Counted from the first letter of the stretch, positions 54,231-64,000 are shown. The stretch: 64,000 nucleotides of DNA from Symsagittifera roscoffensis (GCF_963678635.1 NC_087070.1:1666512-1730511), one strand, 5' to 3'. Numbers and translations are program-made. Notes: generated by a model not told the origin, from the letters alone.

Positions 54231-54964
54231 TTGAACAAAACACTATCACTCAATTAAAATCACGCATTGATGCAATTCAAAAACTCCAACCACTAACAAA
54301 TAAAAAGAAAATCCGAGAATTCCTTGGAATGTTGAATTTCTGAATTAAATATTTTTATAAACTGCAATTATACTTAAGACCTTTTTATATGATTCTTAGA
54401 CAACAAAACAATTTTGAATGGACCATTGAACATCAAACACGATTCGACGAAATTAAAAAACTTTTGACAGAATAAATTTCAAACACCATTCCAGATCCAA
54501 ACCAACCATTCTATGCGATGTGCGATGCTTCAAATTTTGGCATCGGCGCAGCATTATTACAATCACATAGTGTAACAAACATAATGAATCTTATATCAGC
54601 ATATTCACGATTATTTACACAAGCTGAGTTACGACTCTCCACCCTAATGAGAGAATGTACCGCTTTAATATACACTCTTACAGAATATGAATTTCTGATA
54701 CTTGGATCAAAACAACCAACAATTTGTTTTACAGATCATAAACCAATTATATTTCTTTTTACACAAAAATCAAATCCAAATCACAAAGTTTTTAGATTTC
54801 AACTAATTTTAATGAAGTTCCCAAACTTACATATAATTTGGACAGCAGGAAAAAACCTTGCATTACCAGAAACATTAAGTAAAAATACACCACCCGAACT
54901 ACTTACACAAAAAACTACAGCTGAAATACCAAAAAATATCAAATTCTATCTCGCGAAAGACTAA
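54231..54964 (+). pseudogene. Gypsy copy B, RNase H
   Basis: 54,518-54,964 is open: MCDASNFGIGAALLQSHS, STLMRECTALIYTLTEYEFL, CFTDHKPIIFLFTQKSNPNH and WTAGKNLALPETLS, with the Asp-Glu-Asp set. Upstream thumb sequence (KIREFLGMLNF) is interrupted by TGA and TAA codons near 54,343 and 54,475. Confidence 0.85.
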
Positions 54965-55371
54965 ACATCACCCAGATTAGAATGCAAATATGCAGTAAGA
55001 ACCGACATTGATCAATCACAAATAAATAATTTACAACATTTCCCACTGTACCTAGATTGCCAAAAGAATCACTATGAACAGATTTATTGGGTACATCTAC
55101 GTTTAAACCAGTTTCATACTCACATTGGATAAAATTAATACTCAACAAAAGAAAGCAAAACAACAACTACATAAAAAAAAGACCTTTTCCCATTAATTGA
55201 AAAAGAGAATTTAACCGATAAAATAAATTTATCAGGAGCACAAATAAATGACTCAAAAAATACGATAAATCAAGTTTTTAATCTCCATGACCCACTTGAC
55301 ACAATCCCCCTATCAAAACTAGAAGTTGACAATATTTTCTCCCACCAACAGAAAAAATTACACTTGAACTT
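54965..55371 (+). pseudogene. Gypsy copy B, linker between RNase H and integrase
   Basis: Homologous to 48,420-48,830 of copy A and clearly derived from coding sequence, but with several stops and frameshifts. No domain recognised. Confidence 0.5.
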
Positions 55372-56367
55372 TTAAAGCGATACCAAAACCTTGACCCAGT
55401 AATAAGACAACTAAAATCATGGCACAAATACAAAACAAAACCAGCAAAAGCTGATAAAACAGTTTTAGGAAACGAAACACTTCTCCGATATTTTCGAAAA
55501 TTTAACAACACAACAATAAACGAAATTACAGACCTTTTAGAACAAAAATTAGATGATTCTAAAAATCCCTGTCTTCCCTTAAGTATGATACTAATAGCAT
55601 TCAACATCTCCCATACAGAAAATACAAAAGGACACTCCGGATCAGAAAAGACATACTCGAATTTTACACAAAAATTTTATTTCCCAAACGCCCCAATTGG
55701 GATAAAAGTATTATGCAAGGATTGTATAATATGTCAATTAAACAAACCTTATCCAAATCAAAAACAAATAGCACAAAAACAAGATTTTAAAGAACAAAGT
55801 TTATATTTCAACCATAGAAATTCATTCGACACAAAAGGACCAATTTCACCATCCTCTGAAGGAAATTCTTACATTATGGTTTTTGTTGATGCATTCACAC
55901 ACTATGTAGCACTCAATCCAGTACCACACTGTAATGCTTATTACGCTTACACAACACTCTACGAACATTGGATAGCTAAATTTGGATTGCCCGAAATCTT
56001 AGTCACAGACAACGATACGGAATTCTTTAACAACGAAATCATTACACTATGTCACTTATATAACATTAAACATAAACCACGTACATCTCATGCACCTTGG
56101 ACAAATGGATTAGTCGAAGGTATGAACCGTTCATTACAAGTATACATTAAATGTATCATAAATGGAAATGATACACGATACACAGAGTGGTCAGCAGATG
56201 TAAAACTATTTCCCTTATCATTTAACTCGCAGATGACGATAACTTTAGGAATGTCGCCGTATGAAATGGTTTTTAACCAAAAACCAATAAAACCAATAAT
56301 GTTCACAGCAAATGCCCACAAAAATGCACAAGGTTATTGCAAACCAAATAAAGATTCCTTATGTTAA
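55372..56367 (+). CDS. Gypsy copy B, integrase core (uninterrupted)
   Basis: Open from at least 55,372 (KRYQNLDPVIRQLKSWHKYK) through the HHCC zinc region (NTKGHSGSEKTYSNF, CKDCIICQLNKPYP). The catalytic core has FDTKGPISPS, VFVDAFTHYVALNPVPHCNA, VTDNDTEFFNNE (copy A and most relatives have DNG) and APWTNGLVEGMNRSLQ, so D-D-E is present. It ends at TAA 56,365 before the C-terminal domain, where copy A reads CYN. This is the best-preserved integrase in the window. Confidence 0.85.
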   Translation, partial: LKRYQNLDPVIRQLKSWHKYKTKPAKADKTVLGNETLLRYFRKFNNTTINEITDLLEQKLDDSKNPCLPLSMILIAFNISHTENTKGHSGSEKTYSNFTQKFYFPNAPIGIKVLCKDCIICQLNKPYPNQKQIAQKQDFKEQSLYFNHRNSFDTKGPISPSSEGNSYIMVFVDAFTHYVALNPVPHCNAYYAYTTLYEHWIAKFGLPEILVTDNDTEFFNNEIITLCHLYNIKHKPRTSHAPWTNGLVEGMNRSLQVYIKCIINGNDTRYTEWSADVKLFPLSFNSQMTITLGMSPYEMVFNQKPIKPIMFTANAHKNAQGYCKPNKDSLC

Positions 56368-56399
56368 AATCTACCATTACACACACATGATGAAGATTA

Positions 56400-57105
56400 T
56401 TTTCATCACCTACAAATTCTCAAATTAGCCTCTGGTACACATACTTTAAATAGAGACAAGAAACACAACGAAATCTATCAAAAAGTAACAAAAAAATTGT
56501 TACAAAGACAAAACATTAACAATCAAATTAATTCACGTTTTATGCCCGCCACAGATTTAAAAATAGGAACATTTGTTTTAATACCTAATTTCCAAACCCA
56601 AAAAGGAATCTCTAAAAAATTACAACCACTTCGAAAAGGACCATATCAAATAATTGATAAACCCACTGAAGTAACATATAAACTTACAGATTCAACTAAA
56701 AAAGAAATTGTTCAGCATCGTAACAATTTATTACCCTACTACCCGAAAGAATACGCTTTACGCGAATTAACCCAATTATATTCTTTCACCGGTTTAAAAG
56801 TTATTCAAAACAATACACAAATAGAACAAAAAACAAATGTAAGTGATGACAATCATCATAAACAAAGTCAAAAAGAAAACACAACTCATAAAAGCATAAA
56901 AACACCAGACCCAAATAAATCTGAAAAAGAAAGTAAAAATAGGAAACTGATAGAAAAAATCTTGCCATAAGAACAAATAGAAAAATCCGAACATAGAGAA
57001 TCATCACGACTTAGAAACCAACCACGAAAAAATTATAAGACATTCAAACCACAATCTAAAATATTAAAGAAAGTTGAATTTCAAAAAAAAACTTTAGCCT
57101 CTTAA
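56400..57105 (+). pseudogene. Gypsy copy B, integrase C-terminal domain and pol tail
   Basis: Starts FHHLQILKLASGTHTLNRDK. 56,497-56,970 is open (NSRFMPATDLKIGTFVLIP, KLQPLRKGPYQIIDKPTE, RNNLLPYYPKEYALRELTQL), an SH3-like integrase tail. It continues as a charged tail to TAA at 56,968. After this stop the frame goes on to about 57,105 (SSRLRNQPRKNYKTFKPQSK), matched by copy C (SSRIRNQPTG), so the true end is probably there. Confidence 0.75.
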
Positions 57106-57698
57106 CTAAGATAATTATTCGTACGCTTCCCAATCATTTTAAAGTTTCATTTTTTCAAAACAACATGCTGAAACATACGCAACAATTCTAGTTCAAATTC
57201 AACCAATAGGATTCGCTCAGAACCGTCACATTCGATATCTCTAACACCAACCTACTAGCCGATAGATATTAATCTCCAGGCTTATCTATAACTATAACTT
57301 TACAACCTCCAGGTCAAAAATAAGCAAATCGCTAAGACTTGACAACTAAAATAAATATCACGATAATATTACAACCCTCCCCTAACTAATAATGCAAAGA
57401 TCAACAATTTTTTTCCAACTTAGACCTCAAAAACCCTCCAACCAAAAAAGGCAAATTAGCCTAAAGTAGGAAAAGACCATGATCATTTGGCCTAAAGTTC
57501 AAATATTTCAAAAATATCCCAGATTACCCACCAAATAAAAATAAAGCAAAAAAGACCTCCCGAGCACCATAAAATAAGCCCCGTACAAATTTTTCAGGAA
57601 TCTCAACCTACTTGTCAAAAAATCAATAAATAATCCGACCACACTTGAATTTCGCCCCTGAAATTCAAAAAATAATCGACAAACGAATCATTTTTTAA
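57106..57698. other. Non-coding spacer after pol
   Basis: No ORF. Parts (TAGCCGATAGATATTAATC; ACCTCCAGGTCAAAAATAAG) are conserved with 62,380-62,530 downstream of copy C's pol, so it belongs to the element. Confidence 0.5.
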
Positions 57699-57938
57699 AT
57701 GCTTTTCTCCTCAACAGTCGCAACTCTAAAAAACTTAATTCTAAACTTTTTCATAAACTTTTTCATTCTCTTTAAACTTTTAATAACATTTTTTCTTGAA
57801 ACTTTTGAAGCTTTTACAGTTCTTTTAAAAATTTTTTGTAACATATTTTTAACTTTTTACGTCCTATTTGCAATATATTTACAACTTTTCCAACTCATTG
57901 ACCACATTTACTGGTACGATAACTTAAAGTCTATTTAA
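57699..57938 (+). CDS. Gypsy element, hydrophobic ORF after pol
   Basis: The ATG at 57,699 opens 79 residues that are almost wholly Leu/Phe/Ile-rich (LILNFFINFFILFKLLITFF, VLLKIFCNIFLTFYVLFAIY) with room for two or three membrane spans, ending DNLKSI. It stands where retroviral elements keep env, but no envelope signature is visible. The A/T-rich composition could create such an ORF by chance. Copy C has only a diverged hydrophobic remnant (ILFIIFLTFLISLNLTLL) near 62,920. Confidence 0.4.
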   Translation: MLFSSTVATLKNLILNFFINFFILFKLLITFFLETFEAFTVLLKIFCNIFLTFYVLFAIYLQLFQLIDHIYWYDNLKSI

Positions 57939-58016
57939 ATGATACGAACAATTTTTAGTAGAACAGATAATTTTTATGATTCATAATTTTCATAACATTT
58001 TTTATCATCACTAATT

Positions 58017-58127
58017 ATGACAATGTGCAAATGTGTAAAGAAAGCAGTAGTCATATTCGCCTTAGCAACAATCCTTTTGATTCTATTCATCGAAGAATAT
58101 TATAATAAACATAAATCTTCCCACTAA
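58017..58127 (+). CDS. Gypsy element, 36-residue membrane peptide
   Basis: The ATG at 58,017 opens a basic head (MCKCVKK), one hydrophobic span (AVVIFALATILLILFI), then EEYYNKHKSSH and a stop. Copy C keeps KIAFALATVLLIIFAEEYYK and a stop (62,972-63,054), although neighbouring DNA is much more diverged. That pattern supports a real peptide. Topology would be a short type II or III single-pass protein. It overlaps the opening of the next ORF by about 13 bases. Confidence 0.55.
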   Translation: MTMCKCVKKAVVIFALATILLILFIEEYYNKHKSSH

Positions 58128-59368
58128 ATAGTATATACATTGGACACACTTCCAAAATTGCTAACCAATCACCACCAAAGCAGTCTCCACCGACATCTCC
58201 CCAAGAAAACCCAACAAGACCTACAACTACCCAAAACCCCCAAACATCAACACGTATTTCATTTCAAGATAACCCCTACACTTTTGAACAACACGCCCGC
58301 TTATCTGAACCACTAGAAACAGTTCAACGACAAGCATCACTAAGCGAACCAACATATAAGTTGTACCCCACATTACAACAAGGTTTAAATCAGATTAGAC
58401 ATATTAGTCAAAATCAAAATACAATTGAAGTCAATGGACAAATTATACACCCAAGACGAAATAGAAATTTTCAAACTCCCAGAGTTACTTTTAGCATTCC
58501 TCAATCACCAACACCATCAAGTTCAGAAACCTCTAGTATAACAATACCAGACACCCCTACACTTACATCACAACAAAGTACACCTAATATTCCCTCAGAC
58601 TATCTAGGATCAACACCAACATCCGCTCAAATACGTGAAAATCCTTTTAAACCCCCTAATACCACCGAACGACTACCTTATTGGGCAACACAAGCTTATC
58701 CGCAAGGAGAACCAAATTTAGTAAACGACCCAATAGATAATTCATCAGATACAACATTATCATCCTTACCAGAAACGTTATCACTCCCCTCAACACCATC
58801 AATAAGTCAAATATTACCATCACTTTTCACTTTAAATTCTCCAAATAATCTTGACGCTCGATACAGAGAACAATCAACAATTATACCCCTACGATTAGAT
58901 TGGAATAGATTCGTAGCACCTCCACCACTATTCGGACAACACAACGAAAGCCACCGACTTCACAGCTGGGCACTTATTTGATTACAATATAGACAAGACA
59001 TCCACGAAGATATCCGAGAACACAACGTTCAAATATTACAACAAAACAGTCTTCAATTGAAGTTTGTAATAACAGTCAAACTTAATAATTTTGTACAAGA
59101 CCCCTACTCATTAAGTCCACCAAATATCACAGCACAAACTCTACCACCACCTTTTATAACAACTGAAGTAATATATAAATACGATAGATATACAAAAAAC
59201 ACAATTGGATATTTAACATTCTATAACCCGTATTCCGGATTATCATACACATCATATATAACTCATCTGGTATATTCTGTCCCATCACGAAGAACTTCCA
59301 AGCTGAAGAATCAAGACCCTTCATCATCTCGCATGAATTCATTCAACCTATTGAAATTCCCATATTAG
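58115..59368 (+). CDS. Gypsy element, third ORF, Ser/Thr/Pro-rich
   Basis: One frame is open from 58,115 to 59,368 apart from a TGA at 58,979-58,981 (after SWALI). It has a Pro/Thr/Gln-rich start (QSPPKQSPPTSPQENPTRPT), then FEQHARLSEPLETVQRQASL, IIHPRRNRNFQTPRVTFSIP, SDYLGSTPTSAQIRENPF, GEPNLVNDPIDNSSDTTLSS and, late, LSYTSYITHLVYS. No ATG lies in the open part before the conserved region, so it may start by another route. Copy C (63,120-63,797) keeps these motifs. No known domain. It occupies the env position but shows no signal peptide or fusion peptide. Confidence 0.55.
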
Positions 59369-59371
59369 AGT

Positions 59372-59515
59372 TTGTGGCAACATACCAAACTTGGGTCGCG
59401 CCAAGTCGCAACATACCTAATTTGGGTCGCGCAAAATTGCAACATACCTAATTTGGGTCGCGCAATGTAACATAACCTAATTTTGGTCGCGCTAAGTCGC
59501 AAAATACTTTATTGT
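59372..59515. repeat. Short tandem repeat, about 34-bp unit
   Basis: GCAACATACCTAATTTGGGTCGCGC recurs four to five times with small changes (near 59,378, 59,411, 59,443, 59,478). It begins right after the third ORF. No coding potential. Confidence 0.8.
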
Positions 59516-60185
59516 GTTGCGACTGCGGGAATTTTTGGAGGAAGGGATAAAGCTGTATCTTCCTCTCCTCCTCCTGCAAAATTTCTCAAAAAATTTCAGT
59601 GTCCGCTTTTTAAATTGAGCAAAAGCACTCTTTATTACTTTAAATTTGATTAAAAACAAGTTTTAACATTATTCTGAACATCTTGCCTTTCATGAAAAAA
59701 TGGTTATCATACAATTTTCATGCATGCAAATTGTAGGATAACTTCTTTTTTAGCTTCAAATTAAATTTTCGTTTTTGATGAGCATTGTCCTTTAAATTGA
59801 GCAAAAGCACTCTTAATTAATTGTTTATTATTAATTGTTTATTAACGTAAATTTGTTTATTAATAAGTTTGAACCATTTCTGAAAATCTTGCGTTTCGTG
59901 AAAAAAGGGTTATCATACATTTTTCATATATGAAAATTGTATGATAACCATTTTTTTTCAAAAAAAAAAATAAACGTAGTTATTTTTCATCACCAGACTG
60001 TTGTATTTGGTTCAAATAGCCGGAGAAACTAGATTGAATCTTTTTTCAATGGTTTTTTGAAATTGTATGAAAATTGTATGATTAGCATTTTTCCATACAT
60101 TTGATGCAGGCAATTGTATGATAAGCTTTTTCGGTGTGGGGAAATTTAAATTTAGCATTTTCGGTTTATGGATGTCAACCCGGGG
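59516..60185. repeat. AT-rich DNA with hairpins and a dispersed repeat
   Basis: Two imperfect hairpins built on GGTTATCATACA and its inverse TGTATGATAACC lie at about 59,701-59,742 and 59,907-59,950. 60,060-60,185 is a diverged copy of the segment at 37,860-37,945 (ending TGGATGTCAACCCGGGG). No gene. Confidence 0.65.
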
Positions 60186-60236
60186 TCACATTACCTTTCC
60201 AGGCCTTTTTGTTGGTTTTAATCGGTTTTTTTATAA

Positions 60237-60420
60237 GACCGCTCAAAAACCGCTCAAATCTTGCTTGAAAAACCGTTCAAAAATCACCGCAAGAAATGAG
60301 CGGTTTTTAAGCAAGATTTGAGCGGTTTGAGCGGTTTTTCCAAAAAAAAACGCCCAAACCGCTCAAATCTTGCTGAAAAACCGCTCAAACCGCTCATATC
60401 TTGAGCGGTTTTTGAGCGGG
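60237..60420. repeat. Foldback built from CCGCTCAAATCTTGC repeats
   Basis: The unit CCGCTCAAATCTTGC and its inverse GCAAGATTTGAGCGG occur several times. AACCGCTCAAATCTTGCTTG at about 60,247 pairs with AAGCAAGATTTGAGCGGTT near 60,310. A second pair follows at 60,357-60,418. The block lies between CCCGGGG and CCCGGGT. It could form a strong stem-loop. Confidence 0.75.
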
Positions 60421-61354
60421 ATCTCGACCCGGGTTATGGAATTTGAGATACCAATTAGTTGGCTCGGTTGGTCCGGAAGTCTCTTCTGTACCGATTGAAC
60501 AACACTGGCTATTTTTGTTGCAATCAAAAGCATTTCGCTGACGTTCTTGGGTGCTAAAAATTGTTAGCGTGTGCAACTATATATAGAAGGTTTGTAAGGT
60601 AGGCATTTTTGTTTGCTATAGATGATCAAAATTTGCTTTAGCCTAAAGTTTTTGCAATAAAATATGATAATTTGAGTTGTTTAAAAAATGTATTCAACTT
60701 TTTTCTAATTATTAGAGTTCAGATTGATTTTCACAAAAATTTCAAGTTCAACTTTCCTGATTTTCACAGCTGAACAAGGAAAACACTTAATAGCGTAGCT
60801 AAGAACTTCTTGCTTTATATTCGCCCAAGAAGAGATTGAAAGTTGAAAATCGGTTTTAAAGATTTTTTCATGGGGACAGAATGCCCTACCATGAGAATTT
60901 TTTGTGGTAAAAGTAACCCAGATGTAGCTAACTTCTGATATGAAACAATATGAGAAAAAAATATAAGAAAATTCTTCTTTATTTAAACATTTCCAAAAGA
61001 ATTTCTGGCCAGATATTTAGATTAAAGGTTAAGTATTTGTCGTCAGATTTAACGAATTTGTCGATACGGGTTACTAGGTACAATTACCCCCAAACTGCAG
61101 ACTTTGATGGGTAGGTGTGCGGGTAGAGGGGGGTCAAAGTTATTTGGGGAGGGGATTATCGGGGATGAGACGTTGGGGTAGGGGTTTAATGAAACGTTGT
61201 GGGAGGGAGTAGTGAAACGTTCATGGAGTCGAACGTTCATTACGAGGACAAACTTTGCATTGGATACGCGCACAATTTAGTGTCGGCAGTTCACTGGAAT
61301 CCAGGGACAGCTTTATGTAATTACGTGTAATGTACGTTTTGTCGGCACAAAAGT
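60421..61354. other. No gene seen; G-rich stretch
   Basis: Mostly AT-rich, with a G-rich part at 61,105-61,215 containing repeated AACGTTCAT/GAAACGTT. The minus-strand ORFs here are short and show no recognisable features. Confidence 0.5.
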
Positions 61355-61457
61355 TGTCGCGGAATCCGCAGCGAGCAAAAATAGCAGGTTGTCCGCATTT
61401 TGCAGTTATCGCTTGCATTTTGCGGTTTTCCCACTTAAAATTGCGGATTCCGCGACA
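61355..61457. repeat. Short foldback with TGTCGCGGAATCCGCA ends
   Basis: TGTCGCGGAATCCGCA at 61,355-61,370 and its exact inverse TGCGGATTCCGCGACA at 61,442-61,457 bound 103 bp. GGAATCCGCGACA occurs again near 61,672. It may be a very small MITE, but I see no clear target duplication. Confidence 0.65.
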
Positions 61458-61759
61458 GCGTATTTGTACTACACACGAATACTACTATATATTCATGAAT
61501 TTTTGAAATTGTTCCCCATTCCGCAAACTTTGTTGCAGATTCGCAGACTCTGATGCAAATTACGCAAAATTGCCAGTTTTTGGAGCAATTTTCAGCGATC
61601 CAGTGTTCTAGCTAATTGTTTGAGGAATCCAAAACAGCAAAGATGATCAAAGAAAAATAGCAATTATGAGGAATCCGCGACAAACCCTTTTATGAGAGAT
61701 AAAAAACGGATTTTTCAGAGACCAAATTTTTTGACAAAAAATTGATCTGAATGAAAATT

Positions 61760-62037
61760 ATATGCAAGCATTTGTTTTAATCCCAAATTACATTGTTCAA
61801 AAAAATTCTCAAGAAGCTACAACCTATCTAAAAAGGAGGACCTTTTAAATTTATAGAAAAACCTACAGACGTCAAATATAAATTTATAGATCACCACAAA
61901 AAAAAAGAAATTGCACAACATCGAAATAATCTTTTACCATACTACCCGAGCGAAAACGCCCTTCGCAAATTAACACAATTATATTCCTTCACAGGACTAC
62001 ACATCGTTGACAAAATTACAGAAAATAACGAACAATA
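61760..62037 (+). pseudogene. Gypsy copy C, end of pol
   Basis: A diverged third copy begins within the integrase tail: AFVLIPNYIVQKN, KKLQPI-like break, then PTDVKYKFIDHHKKKEIAQH, RNNLLPYYPSENALRKLTQL and YSFTGLHIVDKI, ending at TAG near 62,037. It clearly descends from the same family as copy B (56,560-56,830) but is much more diverged than A is from B. The 5' part is missing. Confidence 0.8.
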
Positions 62038-62971
62038 GAAAACAACAAACTTCGATCATCTACCACAATCATCGGATATAACCCAAAAATAACTATCAGA
62101 AAAACCCCGAAAACAATTAGTTCGAAAACAACGACGACTTAATTGTAAACTACAAGAAAAAATCCTGATACCAGAAATCAAAGAAAAATCACAACAACGC
62201 CAATCATCTCGCATCAGAAATCAACCCACAGGAGATAAGACAACTTTTATTCCAAAATATAATTTATAAAAGGACGTGGAATTTCAGAAAGCCTCTGATT
62301 AACTAGACATCATTATTAACATTTTCAAAAAAACCTTTAAATTGTTTTTAATTATAACTTTTAATTTCTCTCTCGAAACAACTAGTTCAAACTCAGCCAA
62401 TCAAAACGGTTTGACATCATCTCATTTCTCTCTAAACACCACCACTATTATTAGCCGATCTATAACATAAACTAGATCTGAAACTTTAACTCAAAGACCT
62501 CCAGATCAAAACTAAGAACTACTCTTCTATTTGACAACTTAATAATATCATACAAAAGTTCCAACCCTCTTCTATCAATCAACACAAAAAACAACAATAT
62601 TGTCTCAACTTATCTCCGCACTTCTTCAAAGGAAGGTTTTAATTAAACTAAAGACAAAAGTCAACATGATCATTTTACCTCCCAAAAGCCCTCATCATCC
62701 CAAAAATAAAAACAAGACTTAGAAAGTTAACACCTAAAGACCAAGACTTTCTTTCACCAAAAACTCTTCATATCCAACCCACTCAAAAATCAAAAAAAAA
62801 TCGACAAAATCCTCATACAAACCTACTTTTCTCCGCAGAAATCATTGAACACCTAAACAGGTACTAAACTTGGTATTTCGTAAATGATACGGAGTTTACT
62901 AAATTGAAAAAAAATTTATTCTTTTCATAATTTTCCTCACTTTTCTCATTTCTCTAAACTTAACACTTCTT
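62038..62971. other. Gypsy copy C, pol tail and spacer
   Basis: Frame-broken charged tail (QSSRIRNQPTGDKTTF near 62,204-62,250), then spacer sharing GACCTCCAGATCAAAACTAAG with copy B's spacer. A hydrophobic remnant (ILFIIFLTFLISL) lies near 62,912-62,955. No intact ORF. Confidence 0.5.
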
Positions 62972-63057
62972 AAATACATAAGACAAAAATAGCCTTTGCA
63001 TTAGCAACGGTTTTGCTAATTATTTTTGCAGAAGAATACTATAAAGAACTTCAGTAA
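62972..63057 (+). pseudogene. Gypsy copy C, membrane-peptide ORF
   Basis: KTKIAFALATVLLIIFAEEY is followed by YKELQ and a stop, homologous to the 36-residue peptide at 58,017-58,127. The start codon region is altered; an in-frame ATG is not apparent. Confidence 0.5.
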
Positions 63058-63059
63058 AT

Positions 63060-63797
63060 AAAGCATGTACGATATAATTCAAAATTGCTAATCCACGCCC
63101 CATTAAAGATTCCCCAAACCACCACATCCCAAGACCCCGACAACACCAACATCTAGCCAAACAAATCAACCCCAATCACCTTCACGTATCTTCTTTGTAG
63201 AGAACACTTACACATTTTAAGAAAGACTAGCATCACTATCCGAACCATTAACAACAGCCCTTCTTCATGCACCCCTAAGTGAACCACACTACGAACCAAC
63301 ATGTAACATTTACTCCTCACATCAAGTAGACCATAACAGAACCAGACACTTAAGCCAAAGCCGAAATTTGACAACTACAATAGACAGACAATTAATTCAC
63401 CCACGACGATATCGAAATTTAACAACAGCAAGAGTTCATTTTAATATACCCTCATCACCATCATCGACCCTTTTTAGATCTTTCTAGTAATACAAAGCAA
63501 AGCAAACTTCCATCACTTCGAACGATTTCCCAAAAACATACTCCAAGTAATTCATCAGATTATTTAGGCTCAACACCCACTTCTGAGCAAATTCGTGAAA
63601 ATCCCTTTAATACCCCTACTTCATCACAAAGAATTCCACATTGGATGACACAAATATTTCCTCAAGGTGAATCCAACTTAGTAAATGACCCAATAGACAT
63701 TTCATCGGATACCGCTTTATCAATACCAGAAACTGTATCAATTCCATCAACACCTTCAGTCTCAGCTCAAACAGGTCAGGTGAATTGTAAAAATTAA
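63060..63797 (+). pseudogene. Gypsy copy C, third ORF (broken)
   Basis: It has SRIFFVENTYTF then a stop, ERLASLSEPLTTALLHAPLS, QLIHPRRYRNLTTARVHFNI, then a frameshift near 63,470. SSDYLGSTPTSEQIRENPFN, GESNLVNDPIDISSDTALS and PSTPSVSAQTGQVNCKN with a stop at 63,795 follow. The same motif order as 58,115-59,368 shows this ORF is a standing component of the family. Confidence 0.7.
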
Positions 63798-64000
63798 CTA
63801 CGTTTAAAAATATTAACAAGGAAAACGCAATTCTTGAATTAGTAAATTTTCAAGTCTTTCCAGATTCTGCACACCAAGCACAACTTGAATACCACTTATG
63901 TGTATACCAAGGGGGTATCGATTGAGAGAGCGCTTACACCCCTGTGTGCCTGCATACTCTTCTATAGTCTCTTTTGAATTGACCTCTCTGTCTACAGCCT
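63798..64000. other. No gene seen at the right edge
   Basis: A short open stretch (NAILELVNFQVFPDSAHQAQ at about 63,820-63,885) could be a fragment of an exon or of the element. It is too short to call. Confidence 0.4.

Noticed and set aside
58115-58127. Programmed minus-one frameshift joining the 36-residue peptide to the third ORF
   Set aside because: The 13-base overlap has no canonical slippery heptamer, and copy C does not keep the overlap. Possible but not supported.
61049-61418. Cys-rich minus-strand ORFs (65 and 74 codons)
   Set aside because: No signal peptide or domain, and the region is dominated by short repeats and a foldback.
1-64000. CRISPR array, bacterial operon, tRNA or rRNA genes
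   Set aside because: No regular spacer-repeat array and no cloverleaf or rRNA signature was found; the satellite at 1,555-3,200 has no unique spacers.

Overview
The window is eukaryotic, repeat-dominated DNA from an invertebrate-type animal genome. Only one ordinary host gene is visible. It is AT-rich, with non-LTR retrotransposons carrying PHD-finger ORF1 proteins (as in CR1-group LINEs), Penelope-like element (PLE) fragments with a GIY-YIG endonuclease, Ty3/gypsy pol genes, short inverted-repeat transposons (MITEs) and a satellite. The SGNH-hydrolase-bearing repeat and the LINE types are, from memory and unverified, reminiscent of nematodes. I do not assign a species.

1-35,094 is one giant inverted repeat. 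The left arm (1-23,592) and the right arm (25,483 to at least 35,094) carry the same elements in the same order in opposite orientation. They meet near a run of exactly 200 N (25,283-25,482). The arms differ by substitutions, indels and whole insertions. The left arm has gained a satellite block, a PHD-LINE (later duplicated in tandem), two PLE fragments and extra copies of a second LINE. The right arm keeps what looks like the empty site of the first LINE. The structure is therefore either a real palindrome with independently evolved arms or two haplotypes scaffolded head to head. Outside to inside the order is: non-coding DNA, an unrecognised protein fragment, LINE-2 (PHD ORF1, endonuclease, cut before the reverse transcriptase), then a 4-5 kb element with two regions resembling SGNH hydrolases and no visible replication or integration enzyme.

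35,095-41,651 is mostly non-coding. It holds several MITEs with 8-bp target-site duplications (one nested in another) and a cluster of palindromic AATCGATT-type motifs. It also holds a two-exon gene for a small secreted cystatin-like protein (38,976-39,543).

41,652-59,368 is a Ty3/gypsy-type element with a very long N/Q/T/P-rich gag, a CCHC zinc knuckle, protease, RT, RNase H and integrase. A 6.5-kb segment from gag to the end of pol is repeated head to tail (43,782-50,308 and from 50,309) with no LTR between the copies. Downstream of pol lie a hydrophobic ORF, a 36-residue membrane-peptide ORF and a Ser/Thr/Pro-rich ORF. The last two recur in a more diverged third copy at 61,760-63,797. Between these lie short tandem repeats and foldback sequences. 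Nearly all transposon ORFs here are broken by stops or frameshifts.
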